A DNA stretch of 64,000 bases from MWAR01 sp035388825 (lineage in GTDB: Bacteria; Muiribacteriota; Ozemobacteria; Ozemobacterales; Ozemobacteraceae), in assembly GCA_035388825.1 (NCBI GenBank), contig DAOOQQ010000012.1, forward strand, positions 1 to 64,000. The letters are read 5' to 3'. This document shows positions 8,445 through 17,126 of this stretch, piece after piece. Position 1 is the stretch's first letter, and the number at the start of each line of letters is the position of its first letter. The position numbers were made by a program, and so were the translations under genes. The notes beneath the pieces are model-generated. The model was not told where the DNA came from. It did not search any database and saw only the letters and a list, made by a program, of their open reading frames with translations.

Positions 8445-9734
8445 TCAGTCCCGTGGCGGCAGAAAACGCATGTTGGAGCGCTGGAGACGCTGGGCCAGCA
8501 GACGTGAGAGCAGCAGGGCATAATGGGGGCGCCGTCGCACGGCCTCGATGAACTCTTTTTTCGAGATGCGGATCAGCGTTCCGTCGGTCTGGGCGCGGAT
8601 CGAAGCCGAGCGGCTTTTTCCGAGCAGGAACGACGTCTCCCCGAGGAAGATGTCGTCGGCCGACAGCGTCGTGACGGGGAAGCCGTTGATCACCACATCG
8701 TAGCGGCCCTTGACGATGTAATACAGGTAGGTGCTGGGATCGCCCTGGTGGTACAGATACTCGCCGGCCTCGATCTGGAGCGGCTCGATGTCGGTGAACA
8801 GGGCCGGGGGCGGCGAGGCGGCATCGAGGGCATGGACGACCTCGAAGCTGACGGTGTTGCCGGAGGCGTTGTAGGTCATGTTCCGGGTGAACCGGCTGGC
8901 GAGCAGGATGCCGCGGCCATGCAGCCGGAACCCGGACTCCTCGCCGGTTCTCTCGAAAAACCGCTTCCAGTCGAAGCCACGGCCTTCGTCGGTGATGGTG
9001 AACCGGGAGCCGGCCTTGCAGATGCCGTACTCGAACGTGACGTGGCGATCGGCGATCTCGCCCGCGCGCGACCGGCGCTCGATCAGATCGACCATCGAGC
9101 CGCCCTTTTCGAGCCAGGCGTTCTTCTCGTCGAACGTGATGCCGCAGTTGCCGTGCTCGATGGCGTTCACGAGCAGCTCGAACAGCGCGAACCCGAGGTT
9201 GCTCTTCCCCTCGATATCGATCCGGCCGCCTGCATACAGGAAATTGCACAGCAGATTGGCGTAACACCGCGCCTCAATGATGTGGTTCTCGAGCTTGAAC
9301 GAGCCCGAGATGTTCGTGATCAGCCCGCCGCCGAGGCTGTGCTGGAACAGGAGCCGGCGGTTCCGATGGATGATGCTCATGATGCGCGGCAGGTAATCCT
9401 CGAGGGTCCGCTCGTGAAGCGTGACGATCAGGTTCGCCTCCCGGATCGAGTCGAGGCGCCGGATCTCCCGGTCGTCGTCGTGGATCGCGATGATGCCGCC
9501 CGGAACGAGCCAGGGATCGCCGAGAATGAACTCGAGGAGTTCGAACGGCTTGAGCTCCGGGCAGGAAAAATCGAGCAGAATCAGCTCGGGCATTTCGAGG
9601 GTGAGATACTCCCGGGCCGTCTGGACATCGGGAACGACGGTCAGACGGAGGCTCTCCCGGCACTCGGCGGGAAGAAGCCGCTCGATCTGGGAAATGAGCG
9701 TCGGATTGCCGCTGATCAGCGGAAGCGGCCGCAT
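8445..9734 (-). CDS. Receiver-like / RsbW-type ATPase / cNMP-binding fusion protein
   Basis: A 429-residue three-part signalling protein. Residues 1-125 are receiver-like with an aspartate in LILLDFSCPE (D55), but the usual N-terminal acidic pair is not evident, so it may be a pseudo-receiver. Residues 150-300 are a GHKL ATPase: N box ELLVNAIEHGN (N190), G1 box TDEGRGFDW, and LHGRGILLAS, most like RsbW/anti-sigma kinases because no histidine-phosphotransfer helix is seen. Residues 310-429 are a cyclic-nucleotide-binding domain with GEYLYHQGDPSTYLYYIVKG and the phosphate cassette FLGETSF followed by KSRSASIRA, retaining G-E and R. Inference: a cAMP/cGMP-gated switch kinase. It has its own promoter at 9764-9792 and AGGAGG before the ATG. 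Confidence 0.8.
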   Translation of the reverse strand: MRPLPLISGNPTLISQIERLLPAECRESLRLTVVPDVQTAREYLTLEMPELILLDFSCPELKPFELLEFILGDPWLVPGGIIAIHDDDREIRRLDSIREANLIVTLHERTLEDYLPRIMSIIHRNRRLLFQHSLGGGLITNISGSFKLENHIIEARCYANLLCNFLYAGGRIDIEGKSNLGFALFELLVNAIEHGNCGITFDEKNAWLEKGGSMVDLIERRSRAGEIADRHVTFEYGICKAGSRFTITDEGRGFDWKRFFERTGEESGFRLHGRGILLASRFTRNMTYNASGNTVSFEVVHALDAASPPPALFTDIEPLQIEAGEYLYHQGDPSTYLYYIVKGRYDVVINGFPVTTLSADDIFLGETSFLLGKSRSASIRAQTDGTLIRISKKEFIEAVRRRPHYALLLSRLLAQRLQRSNMRFLPPRD

Positions 9735-9763
9735 CGATCCTCCTGCGTGGACGGGCTTCCCCT

Positions 9764-9800
9764 ACTATACCCTGACCGGCCTCATTCGCCAAGAGGCCGG
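9764..9800 (-). promoter_or_regulatory. Promoter with overlapping inverted repeat
   Basis: On the minus strand TTGGCG (9787-9792), a 17-base spacer and TATAGT (9764-9769) form a good sigma-70-like promoter, with expected start near 9757, 23 bases before the ATG at 9734. A perfect 8-base inverted repeat, CCGGCCTC (9776-9783) and GAGGCCGG (9793-9800), encloses the -35 element. It could be an operator or a weak terminator for the upstream cyclase gene; no T-run follows. Confidence 0.55.
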
Positions 9801-9804
9801 CGTC

Positions 9805-12800
9805 TCAGCGTCGGCGGCGTCCCGGGACATGCCGTGAGACGAGCAGTCGGACGAGGCGCACGGGGCGCGATTTCCCCTTGACCTGCGTTTCACCGAGCTG
9901 CTCGAAGCTGCCGATGTCCCTGACGTGCTGCCGGAGAGCGTCGTCGAGGACGATGCCGGCCGGGTCGAACTTCTCCGCCAGGGACGCGGCGCGCGCGGCG
10001 AGGTTGACGGTGTCCCCGATGATCGTGTGGTCGCGCCGGTCGCCCGAGCCGAGTATGCCGGCGATGACGGGGCCGATCGTCAGGCCGACTGCCGGAGCGA
10101 TGGCCAGCCGCCCTTCACGGAAGGCATGATGCAGTTGCCGGGCAGCCGCAACCGCTGTGGAACCACGATTCGTGGGGAAGACGGCAAGGAGCTTCGGGCC
10201 CAGGAGTTTGTCGATATCCGCGCCTGCGGCATGAAGAATCCGGCCGGCGACGACGACGTGCCGGTTCAGGAAGAGCAGAGCCTCTTCGGGAGGCATTTCG
10301 GCCATGCGGGACTCGATGCCGGGAAAGGAGACAAAGCAGACGATCGAGTCGCGCCGGCTGCCCTCGCGGGCCAGGAGCTCCCCGTCCTGCGTCGTGGCAG
10401 CCGTCAGGGCCGACCCGGATACCATACGGCTGAGAATATCACGTTCCTCGAGGCCGCGCGTCATCATGTTGAAGGCGCCCGCCAGTTCACCGAGCTCGTC
10501 GGTCCGGTCGGATTCGACCCGATGGGCATACCGGCCCGCGCCGATCGCGCGGATTCCCTCTATCAGGCTTCGGAGCGGGGCCGTGATGTCCCGGGTGACG
10601 CTGGCGGCGAGCAGAAGAATGATCAGCCCGGTCAGAAGAAGCATCACGTTCAGGTCGTGTCTGAGCGCCTCGGTTTCGGCGCGGATCGGGGCTTCATCGG
10701 CAAGAGCGGTGAAGACGAACTGCCGCGATGCCTCGCCGGGGGTTCCTTCGACCAGCCAGCTGGTTCCTCCGGCTTCCATTCGAAGGCTGAGGGGGCTGGC
10801 GGAAGCGTCCACCTGGCGGGCGACATTGCGGAGAAAGGGAAACCGCTCGCCGGTCTCGGGATAGCACGGCTCCCCGATGAGATCCCTCTGGAAGGCGAAA
10901 ACCGGCCCGTCACGCCAGGGCCCGGAAAGCGTGCGCGCCATGGCATTGTTCTCGTTGGGCTTCGCCCGGAGCAGGGCGGTGAGAAGAAACTCGGGATGGG
11001 AAGGCGCCGGAAGGAAGAGTTCGTAGATCATGATCATGCCGATGCCGGCCTCGATCAGGACGGGTTCACTCTTGCCGTTGAGCCAGTCGAAGAAGGACTC
11101 GGGACCGAGGATCGACTGGAAGATCTCTCGCCCGACATCCCAGACAATTTCCTGCCTGGTTTCAGCGGCTGAGCCGCGCTCTCCGTCCACGATGAGTTGG
11201 CTGCCCGAGGGAGCGGCAGGGGCCCCGCCCCGGGCGGCGATCGCCTGGTTCGCCACCTGGTTCATGAGCTGCGGAAGCATGCTGGATTCGCCCCCAAGGT
11301 CTTCGGGACGCACCTGATCCCTCACATAGCTGCCCATGCCGGCGAGGATCAGCTTCCTGAGCGAGATGTCGACGGGCTTCTGATAGAGGCGCATGAATTT
11401 CCGTCTCAACTCTGATTCCAGGTCGACCCGGGCTCCGGGGAGCCCGGCGGCATCCCGCCGCGCCGCAGCCAGGAACTCCGGTGTGCTGAACAGCCGATCG
11501 ATCAGATGCCAGATGCGTGGCCGGTGCGAGAGACTTTGCAGCTCCAGCAGTTGCATCGTGCGCCGAAGGTCCGAGCGCACCTCCTGCACCCGCATCTCGT
11601 GTCGCTCGGCAGCATACGGCTCGATGACCAGAAACGTCGCCGTCAGCGGAAACAGCGCGGCGAGGAAGAAACCGGCTGTCAACTGACGGCCGAGGCTCGT
11701 GACCAGTCCGCCCTGGCAAAAAAGAGTCGAGTACCAGATCAGAAGACCGAGGATGGAGGCCGACCAAACGATGATCCGGAGCGTCAGAGTGCGGAATCCC
11801 GATCCTGGGGGGGATTCAGGGAACTTCTGGGCGCCAAGGACGGTATACGGTTTCCCGAAAAAGGCTGTTCCCCGGGAGACGAGCCAGCCTTCCGGTGCGG
11901 GTTTTCCTCGAAGGCAATCCCTGAGAGGCTTCTTGGTCCAGGCCCGATCAGCCCTGATCTGGCCGCTGCCTTCCGGGATGAACGCAAGGGAGATGCCCCG
12001 GGCGGCATATCTGCGGATCGTCGAATGGATCGTGTGACCGCCCGGTTCCGGCTGAGGAATGATGAACACAATCCCGCCGAAGATGAGCTGTTTCCAGGTT
12101 TCCGGCTGCAGCCGCCCCAGGTTCGGTCGGAAAAGCGCGTCTCGCGTGGGAGGGCGGAGAACGACGGGGAGACGCACCGGATCGAGAAGAGGCATCCAGA
12201 ACAGCAGCGACGGTTGGCCTCGGAACAGGATCGGCGCCGCCGTTCCCCGGATTTCGTGATTGTAATACGTGACGGTCTGGACCGAGCCGAGATAGTGTGG
12301 AATAGCATCAGATATACGTCTGGATTCGGTCGCCGAAACCGAGCCGACAAGGCTTTGTGTGAGCAGGCCGAGAAAATCACGAAGAAACACCAGCTCCTCC
12401 GGGGAATGCGGCCCAAGGATGTCCGATCGGGCGGGCGTTCCGGTCTGGCTCAGGATCAGGGTGGGTGTCAGGTTTGAAGATCGGAGCCGCATGGACAGCG
12501 CTTCGAGCTCCGTCGAAGGACTCGATCCGGAAGCTGCAAGGCGTTCGGCGAAGCGGAGGGACTCCTCTTCGAACTGCTCGGCGATCAGAAGGCGGGTGAG
12601 GTCCTGATGGCGGGTGAGGTGGATGGCGGTGTCGAGAAGCCTGGCGGCATTCTGGCGCCTCATCTCGAGGGTGTAGGTTTCCGTCTCTGTCAGCGAAGCA
12701 CGAATCAGCCAGGCCGGGAGCAGGAGAACCAGCGCCCCGGCAAGAAAGACCAGGAGTTTCAGAGAAAGCGGCGGACGGATTGTGGACGTTTCGCTCATCC

Positions 12801-12807
12801 CGATCAT
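9805..12807 (-). CDS. Membrane class III cyclase-like protein, C2-type (metal aspartates lost)
   Basis: A 1000-residue protein: membrane segment near residues 14-36, a long extracytoplasmic region, two further segments (IIVWSASILGLLIWYSTLFC and QLTAGFFLAALFPLTATFLV), a second outside region, a last segment (LNVMLLLTGLIILLLAASVT), a HAMP linker and a class III cyclase domain (about 815-1000). In the catalytic domain the first metal aspartate is serine (VCFVSFPGI, S827) and the second is proline (KLLGPKLLAVF, P871), whereas the substrate lysine (K867), the threonine (T928), N935 and R939 (IIGDTVNLAAR) are kept. Alone it should not bind the catalytic metals. Its ATG overlaps the stop of the partner gene upstream (ATGA), so translation is probably coupled. 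See findings for the heterodimer idea. Confidence 0.85.
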   Translation of the reverse strand: MIGMSETSTIRPPLSLKLLVFLAGALVLLLPAWLIRASLTETETYTLEMRRQNAARLLDTAIHLTRHQDLTRLLIAEQFEEESLRFAERLAASGSSPSTELEALSMRLRSSNLTPTLILSQTGTPARSDILGPHSPEELVFLRDFLGLLTQSLVGSVSATESRRISDAIPHYLGSVQTVTYYNHEIRGTAAPILFRGQPSLLFWMPLLDPVRLPVVLRPPTRDALFRPNLGRLQPETWKQLIFGGIVFIIPQPEPGGHTIHSTIRRYAARGISLAFIPEGSGQIRADRAWTKKPLRDCLRGKPAPEGWLVSRGTAFFGKPYTVLGAQKFPESPPGSGFRTLTLRIIVWSASILGLLIWYSTLFCQGGLVTSLGRQLTAGFFLAALFPLTATFLVIEPYAAERHEMRVQEVRSDLRRTMQLLELQSLSHRPRIWHLIDRLFSTPEFLAAARRDAAGLPGARVDLESELRRKFMRLYQKPVDISLRKLILAGMGSYVRDQVRPEDLGGESSMLPQLMNQVANQAIAARGGAPAAPSGSQLIVDGERGSAAETRQEIVWDVGREIFQSILGPESFFDWLNGKSEPVLIEAGIGMIMIYELFLPAPSHPEFLLTALLRAKPNENNAMARTLSGPWRDGPVFAFQRDLIGEPCYPETGERFPFLRNVARQVDASASPLSLRMEAGGTSWLVEGTPGEASRQFVFTALADEAPIRAETEALRHDLNVMLLLTGLIILLLAASVTRDITAPLRSLIEGIRAIGAGRYAHRVESDRTDELGELAGAFNMMTRGLEERDILSRMVSGSALTAATTQDGELLAREGSRRDSIVCFVSFPGIESRMAEMPPEEALLFLNRHVVVAGRILHAAGADIDKLLGPKLLAVFPTNRGSTAVAAARQLHHAFREGRLAIAPAVGLTIGPVIAGILGSGDRRDHTIIGDTVNLAARAASLAEKFDPAGIVLDDALRQHVRDIGSFEQLGETQVKGKSRPVRLVRLLVSRHVPGRRRR

Positions 12808-15752
12808 GCCTCCGTTTCCCTGGCAAGGTGATCGAGGGTCACACCGGCTCTGAACGCATATCCCTTGGTCTCATGGCCGGTCATGGGAGAGAGAAGGGGA
12901 GTGAGCGGGCCGCACTCCCGGGCGATGTCCGGGGCAAGGATGAGAGGAAGGCCTGGAGCCGATTTTGAGAGGGCCTCGAGGGCCGTGGCCTTCGCGACGG
13001 CCTCGCCGAGCATGACGATTTCGAACCGGATCGCCGGATCACCGATGCCGCCGAACAGCAGATTGCCGGAACACAGGCCGATGCCGGTTGCATAGGGGAC
13101 CAATCCGGATCGGGCCCGTTCTTCGTTGATCGATGCCACGCCCCGGAGCATGGCGATTCCGGCGTGAACGGCCCGCAGGGGAAAACCGGTATCGACCGGG
13201 GAGCGGGGCTCGAACACGGCCTGGATGGCATCGCCGATGAACCGGTCTATACGGCCCCCGTGGCGGTGGATAACCCCTGCCATGACGTCGAAATGGCGAT
13301 TCAGCAGGCCGGTGATGACCGGGGCCGGCTGGTTTTCGCACAGGGTCGTGAACGAACGGATGTCGGACACCAGGACGATCCCGGGGCCGCGTCGCGGCTG
13401 GGCGACGGTTCCTGCCGTGACGGCCTGGAGAGCCGCATCCGAGACGAACGTCGAGAGCCGCTGCCGCTGTCGCAGACCTTCGGTCATCTCGTCGAATGCG
13501 CGGCTGAGAATGCCGAGTTCGTCCGACCGGTCGAGAAGAACGCGGGTGTCGAGGTCGCCGTTCGTCACGGCCGTCACGCCGGCGTGAACCGATGCGATCG
13601 ATGGCACGACCCGCCAGGCCGTTACCCCGCCGAGGAGGATGACCATGGCGAGGCTGAACCAGAGCATTGTCAACAGCTTCCGGCGCCGGGCCTCGAAGGC
13701 CGCAAAGGCGGGGTCGACCGGGAGCGCCGCGGTGAAGCAGATATCCGTCATCGTTTTCGAGGGACGGGCGAAGATGAGCCAGTCGTCCGGTGCCACCCGG
13801 CGGTCTGCGAACACGCCGCCCTGTCTCATGGCCTCCAGTGCCGGCCGTTCGAGCAACTTCTGCTGTCGGGCCGAGACCGGCATGAGCGGCACGAGACGGT
13901 TTCGCTCCTGGCGCCAGGCTACGAACTCGCCCCCGGGATGCAGGCGTGCGAACTCGATCAGGGCTGTGCGGATGACTTCCTTGTCCAGGAGCTTGTCGTG
14001 CCAGGCGATCAGAAATGCGATCAGATCGCCCTTGCCGGTCTGAACGAAGTCGTGGAGTTTGACCAGCCAGTGGCTGCCGGCGCGGATAAACTCAGGAATT
14101 CCCCGGTGCATCTCGGCCAGCTGGGTCATGTTCGTATAGGAAACCTGATTGAAGGCATCCCAGAACACGTCATCGCGCGAGGAAAAAGGATTCTCGCGGG
14201 GAGGGGCGGATTTGTGGGTGATCTCATACCGGTTTCGAAGAGCCTTGACGAGATATATTTTAAAATATTTATGAATGCCTTCGATCTGCTCGGGGGTCAG
14301 GAGTGCCCCGTACGTCGCGAGTTCGTTGCCATACATGTCGAAGAGGAAAACGGCAGAGAGAGGAAGCGCCGGAGAGGCGTTCGAGAATTCGCGGACCATC
14401 ATGTCCGCCAGCCCGGGTGCCTGCGTGCCCTGTTCCCGCACCGCTTTTTGCCAGGCGGGATTCGCGGTGACGCGGGAAAATGCCGCAAGATATCGGCTCT
14501 GGAACTGGTCCTTGCTCTGGTCGATCGAAGCCAGGGTCGAGGACAGGCTTCGCTCGAGCCCGTGCAGAATGGCTTTGCGGCGCTCATCGACATAGCCGGA
14601 AACCGTCTGGATCGCGATGGAGAGCGGGAGGGCGCAAACGAGTCCGTAGAGGCCGAGGAATCTCCAGGCAAGCGGAATGGACGGCCATTGTCCGAGAAGA
14701 AGGCCCCGCATCGAGACGAGCAGACCGCCGGCGGCGAGGAGCATGCCGGCAAGCTTGAACGAAAGAGGAGTCGCAGGAGGCGACTCCGCCGGGAGCAGGA
14801 CCGCGGCAAGGTGGGAGGAGTTCAGGACTGGGCGGGTGTACAGCCGATACCGGCCGATGGGTTCACCCCAGGGGGAGAGGGCTCGTTCCCGCTCACGGAA
14901 GGGAATGCGCCGATAGGCCTCCCGCCAGGCTGCAAACAGTCGGGAACGGAGAATGCGCTTCGGAAACACGTCGCCGATGCCGGAAGGATGCGCCCGGACG
15001 AAACCGTTCCAGCGAACTCCCCGGCTGCGCACCGCCTCGGCTGATATTTTCATGGATATATATTTTGCATGTTTTGTTTCCGGAACGAGAACGATGAACC
15101 CGGCGGCTGGCCGCGTCCCGTCCGTGATCATGTCCCAGATCAGATACTGCTGGATCCTCTCACACGTGACCCTGATCGGAATGCCCCTGAGGCTCTGGGC
15201 GACGGGCGCCGGCTCCATGCCGACACCGAACAGGGTTCCCAGAAGCTTTGTGACGCGACGCTCGTCCGCATCCGACCGGCTTTTCCCCTGGTGCCGCGAG
15301 GCGAGGTGATGAAACACCTGGATCATGGCCTGACGGCCGAGTCCCCCGGCGGGCGGGGCGTGGAGCAGGCGCGGAGGGGCGTCCGGAGAGGCCTTGGAAT
15401 ACTCGAAAAGCCAGACTCTGGTGTCGGGAAAATGTTGCCAGATGCGGCTCGAGAGGGATCCCCAGGGGGCCTGGGCGCCGCGGGCAATGCCCAGATCCTC
15501 GAGGCAGTTCGTCAGGCGGGCGCCGTGGAAGAGGAGCTGGTCCCGAAGCCGCCACTGAAGCGACATCGCTTCCAGGACACGGCGGGCCTCTTCCGACTGG
15601 CGTTGCCGGTGAAAGGCGCTCTCCCGGCTCATCGAACGATGAATGCCGATATAGATCGAGAACAGCGTCAGTGCGGCGAGAATCACGGCCGGCAGATAGG
15701 TCGGGATTGCGCCTTGACGTGGGGTCCGGTGGGCTGCGAGTGTCGTCGGCAT
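12804..15752 (-). CDS. Membrane class III cyclase-like protein, C1-type (keeps metal aspartates)
   Basis: A 982-residue paralogue of the next gene with the same plan: N-terminal membrane segment (YLPAVILAALTLFSIYIGI), outside region, two central segments (SFKLAGMLLAAGGLLVSM, WRFLGLYGLVCALPLSIAI), second outside region, last segment (MLWFSLAMVILLGGVTAW), HAMP and cyclase domain. Here both metal aspartates are kept (VLVSDIRSFTTL, D797; RFIGDAIQAVF, D841), but the substrate lysine is R837 and the Asn/Arg motif reads MLGEAVAKATALE, with alanines at both the Asn (920) and Arg (924) positions. ATG 15752 is chosen because the longer frame to 15872 would overlap ssb; no Shine-Dalgarno is seen, and a 10-base hairpin ends two bases before this ATG. 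GTG at 15776 is an alternative start. Confidence 0.8.
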   Translation of the reverse strand: MPTTLAAHRTPRQGAIPTYLPAVILAALTLFSIYIGIHRSMSRESAFHRQRQSEEARRVLEAMSLQWRLRDQLLFHGARLTNCLEDLGIARGAQAPWGSLSSRIWQHFPDTRVWLFEYSKASPDAPPRLLHAPPAGGLGRQAMIQVFHHLASRHQGKSRSDADERRVTKLLGTLFGVGMEPAPVAQSLRGIPIRVTCERIQQYLIWDMITDGTRPAAGFIVLVPETKHAKYISMKISAEAVRSRGVRWNGFVRAHPSGIGDVFPKRILRSRLFAAWREAYRRIPFRERERALSPWGEPIGRYRLYTRPVLNSSHLAAVLLPAESPPATPLSFKLAGMLLAAGGLLVSMRGLLLGQWPSIPLAWRFLGLYGLVCALPLSIAIQTVSGYVDERRKAILHGLERSLSSTLASIDQSKDQFQSRYLAAFSRVTANPAWQKAVREQGTQAPGLADMMVREFSNASPALPLSAVFLFDMYGNELATYGALLTPEQIEGIHKYFKIYLVKALRNRYEITHKSAPPRENPFSSRDDVFWDAFNQVSYTNMTQLAEMHRGIPEFIRAGSHWLVKLHDFVQTGKGDLIAFLIAWHDKLLDKEVIRTALIEFARLHPGGEFVAWRQERNRLVPLMPVSARQQKLLERPALEAMRQGGVFADRRVAPDDWLIFARPSKTMTDICFTAALPVDPAFAAFEARRRKLLTMLWFSLAMVILLGGVTAWRVVPSIASVHAGVTAVTNGDLDTRVLLDRSDELGILSRAFDEMTEGLRQRQRLSTFVSDAALQAVTAGTVAQPRRGPGIVLVSDIRSFTTLCENQPAPVITGLLNRHFDVMAGVIHRHGGRIDRFIGDAIQAVFEPRSPVDTGFPLRAVHAGIAMLRGVASINEERARSGLVPYATGIGLCSGNLLFGGIGDPAIRFEIVMLGEAVAKATALEALSKSAPGLPLILAPDIARECGPLTPLLSPMTGHETKGYAFRAGVTLDHLARETEA

Positions 15753-15754
15753 GT

Positions 15755-15790
15755 CGGGTTGCCCACCATCATACACCGGCGGGCAACCCG
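15755..15790 (-). promoter_or_regulatory. Perfect 10-base hairpin before the cyclase start
   Basis: CGGGTTGCCC (15755-15764) and GGGCAACCCG (15781-15790) are perfect inverted repeats with a 16-base loop, between the ssb stop (15802) and the cyclase ATG (15752). No T-run follows on the minus strand, so it is not a standard terminator; it may end or attenuate the ssb transcript or limit ribosome access to the cyclase start. Confidence 0.5.
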
Positions 15791-15801
15791 GGTCACGAGA
15801 G

Positions 15802-16203
15802 TCAGAAGGGGGCGTCGACGGGGCCGGTCTGGCTGCCTCCTCCGTCGGCAAGGGCCGTTGCTTGCTGTTCATCGGGGCGCGAGAGGAAGGTGACGTTCTC
15901 GGCGACGATTTCGGTGTAGTAGCGGGGCCGCCCTTCCCCGGCCTCGAATTTCGAGATCCGCAGCCGCCCCTCGACGAGCACGGGCATGCCCTTGCGCAGG
16001 TGGCCGAGACAGCGTTCCGCGGCCGCGGCCCACACCGTCACATTGACGAAACTGGTCTCGACGCTGGTCTGGCCCTCGGGATTGCGGAACGCGTGGTTCA
16101 CCGCGACGGAAAGGCCGGCCCGATTCGTGCCGTCCCGCGACTGGCGTGCCTGCGGATCACGCGTGAGATGACCGGCGATGACGACCTTGTTCAGGGAAAT
16201 CAT
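15802..16203 (-). CDS. ssb: Single-stranded DNA-binding protein
   Basis: A 133-residue OB-fold protein: MISLNKVVIAGHLTRDPQAR, SVAVNHAF, VNVTVWAAAAERCLGHLRKG, VLVEGRLRISKFE and YYTEIVAENVTFL match bacterial SSB. It binds single-stranded DNA in replication, repair and recombination. The C-terminal tail is very short; it ends GPVDAPF, which keeps the terminal Pro-Phe used to bind partner proteins but has only one acidic residue nearby. ATG 16203 is preceded by GGAGG with 5 bases spacing; the longer open frame upstream lacks SSB features. It lies between the YdcF-like and cyclase genes on the same strand. Confidence 0.9.
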   Translation of the reverse strand: MISLNKVVIAGHLTRDPQARQSRDGTNRAGLSVAVNHAFRNPEGQTSVETSFVNVTVWAAAAERCLGHLRKGMPVLVEGRLRISKFEAGEGRPRYYTEIVAENVTFLSRPDEQQATALADGGGSQTGPVDAPF

Positions 16204-16301
16204 GGATGCCTCCTCGATTGATGTTCGATCGGATGTCTGGTTGCACATCCGATCGGTCATCGGTCGGGCGGGAGGTTCGGGGAAAAAATTTTCGGGAATC
16301 T

Positions 16302-17126
16302 TCAACCGGCGGGGGAAAAATCGCCGCGCAGCCAGTACAGGACCAGGCCGAGCCACTCGTGCATCGCGTATCGGAACAGTCCCAGGTCCGAGTCGCAGGC
16401 ATTCCGCACCGTTCGGGCGGTCTGGACCGGAGCGGGCAGAACCTCGAAGCCCGCCGCGCGGAACGTCGCGGCGGCACGACGGATGTGCGGCCCATTCGTC
16501 ACCAGCAGGATCCGCCGGAATCCGCGGGGGAGGAGGAGCCGGGCCGCGTTTCTCGCCTCGGTGCGGGTCGTGGTGATGCCTCCCGTCAGGATTTCGAACG
16601 CGCCGCTCGCCAGGCCCAGGTGGGCGGCGAACGAGGCCGTCCAGCCCGCTTCAGGAATCGGCCGGTCGGGGGTCGGGTCGCCGGTGCTCAGAAACAGGCG
16701 GGGGGCGCGGCCTTCTTTCAGCAGCGTGGCCCCGTGCATCACCCGCTGCAGGCCCGCATAGGTATACTCCCCCTCTTCGGAAACGCCCGAAGCGAGGACG
16801 AAGATCGCATCGGCCCGTTCCGTCGACGGCGGGAGGAGGAGGGGCCGGCACAGCAGGCCGGCGACCGGAAGATTCGTCAGGACCACGAACGCCACGCCGA
16901 TCGCGGCAAACCCGCGGAGGCCGATCCGAAAAATGGCTCCAGGACTTGACGAGAATGTATCGAGAAATAGTATTAAAATTCCTATAATACTAATAAGTAT
17001 TGCAAGAAACTGCCGTTTGGACTCGGCGAGCTGGGGAGCCACGACGGCGACCGCGAGCAGGATGGCGACGACGGCCGCCGTTTCGGCCCAGCGACGCGGG
17101 CGGGGGGCAGGATCACTCGCGCTCAT
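16302..17126 (-). CDS. YdcF/DUF218 family membrane-anchored protein
   Basis: A 274-residue protein with an N-terminal region of about three hydrophobic segments (VVAILLAVAVVAPQLA, FLAILISIIGILILFLDT, FAAIGVAFVVLTNLPV) and a C-terminal DUF218 domain: ADAIFVLASGV, RVMHGATLLKEGRAPRLFLS, TRTEARNAARLLL and ILLVTNGPHIRRAAATF. Family members (YdcF, SanA, ElyC) are linked to envelope or lipid-carrier metabolism, but the enzymatic reaction is not established. Its first 14 bases overlap the end of the ComEC-like gene, so it is the last gene of that operon. Bases 16964-17010, coding for the second hydrophobic segment, are strikingly AT-rich. Confidence 0.8.
   Translation of the reverse strand: MSASDPAPRPRRWAETAAVVAILLAVAVVAPQLAESKRQFLAILISIIGILILFLDTFSSSPGAIFRIGLRGFAAIGVAFVVLTNLPVAGLLCRPLLLPPSTERADAIFVLASGVSEEGEYTYAGLQRVMHGATLLKEGRAPRLFLSTGDPTPDRPIPEAGWTASFAAHLGLASGAFEILTGGITTTRTEARNAARLLLPRGFRRILLVTNGPHIRRAAATFRAAGFEVLPAPVQTARTVRNACDSDLGLFRYAMHEWLGLVLYWLRGDFSPAG

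Noticed and set aside
7176..9734. Possible phage or integrated element in the signalling region
   Set aside because: No integrase, direct-repeat attachment sites, tRNA edge or compositional shift was seen.
9805..12807. Metal-site changes in the 1000-residue cyclase as sequencing errors
   Set aside because: Both aspartates are lost by in-frame substitutions in otherwise well-kept motifs, and the complementary losses in the partner gene argue for selection rather than error.
15753..15872. Longer N-terminus of the C1-type cyclase
   Set aside because: It would overlap the ssb coding region; its residues are translated from the ssb 3' end in another frame.
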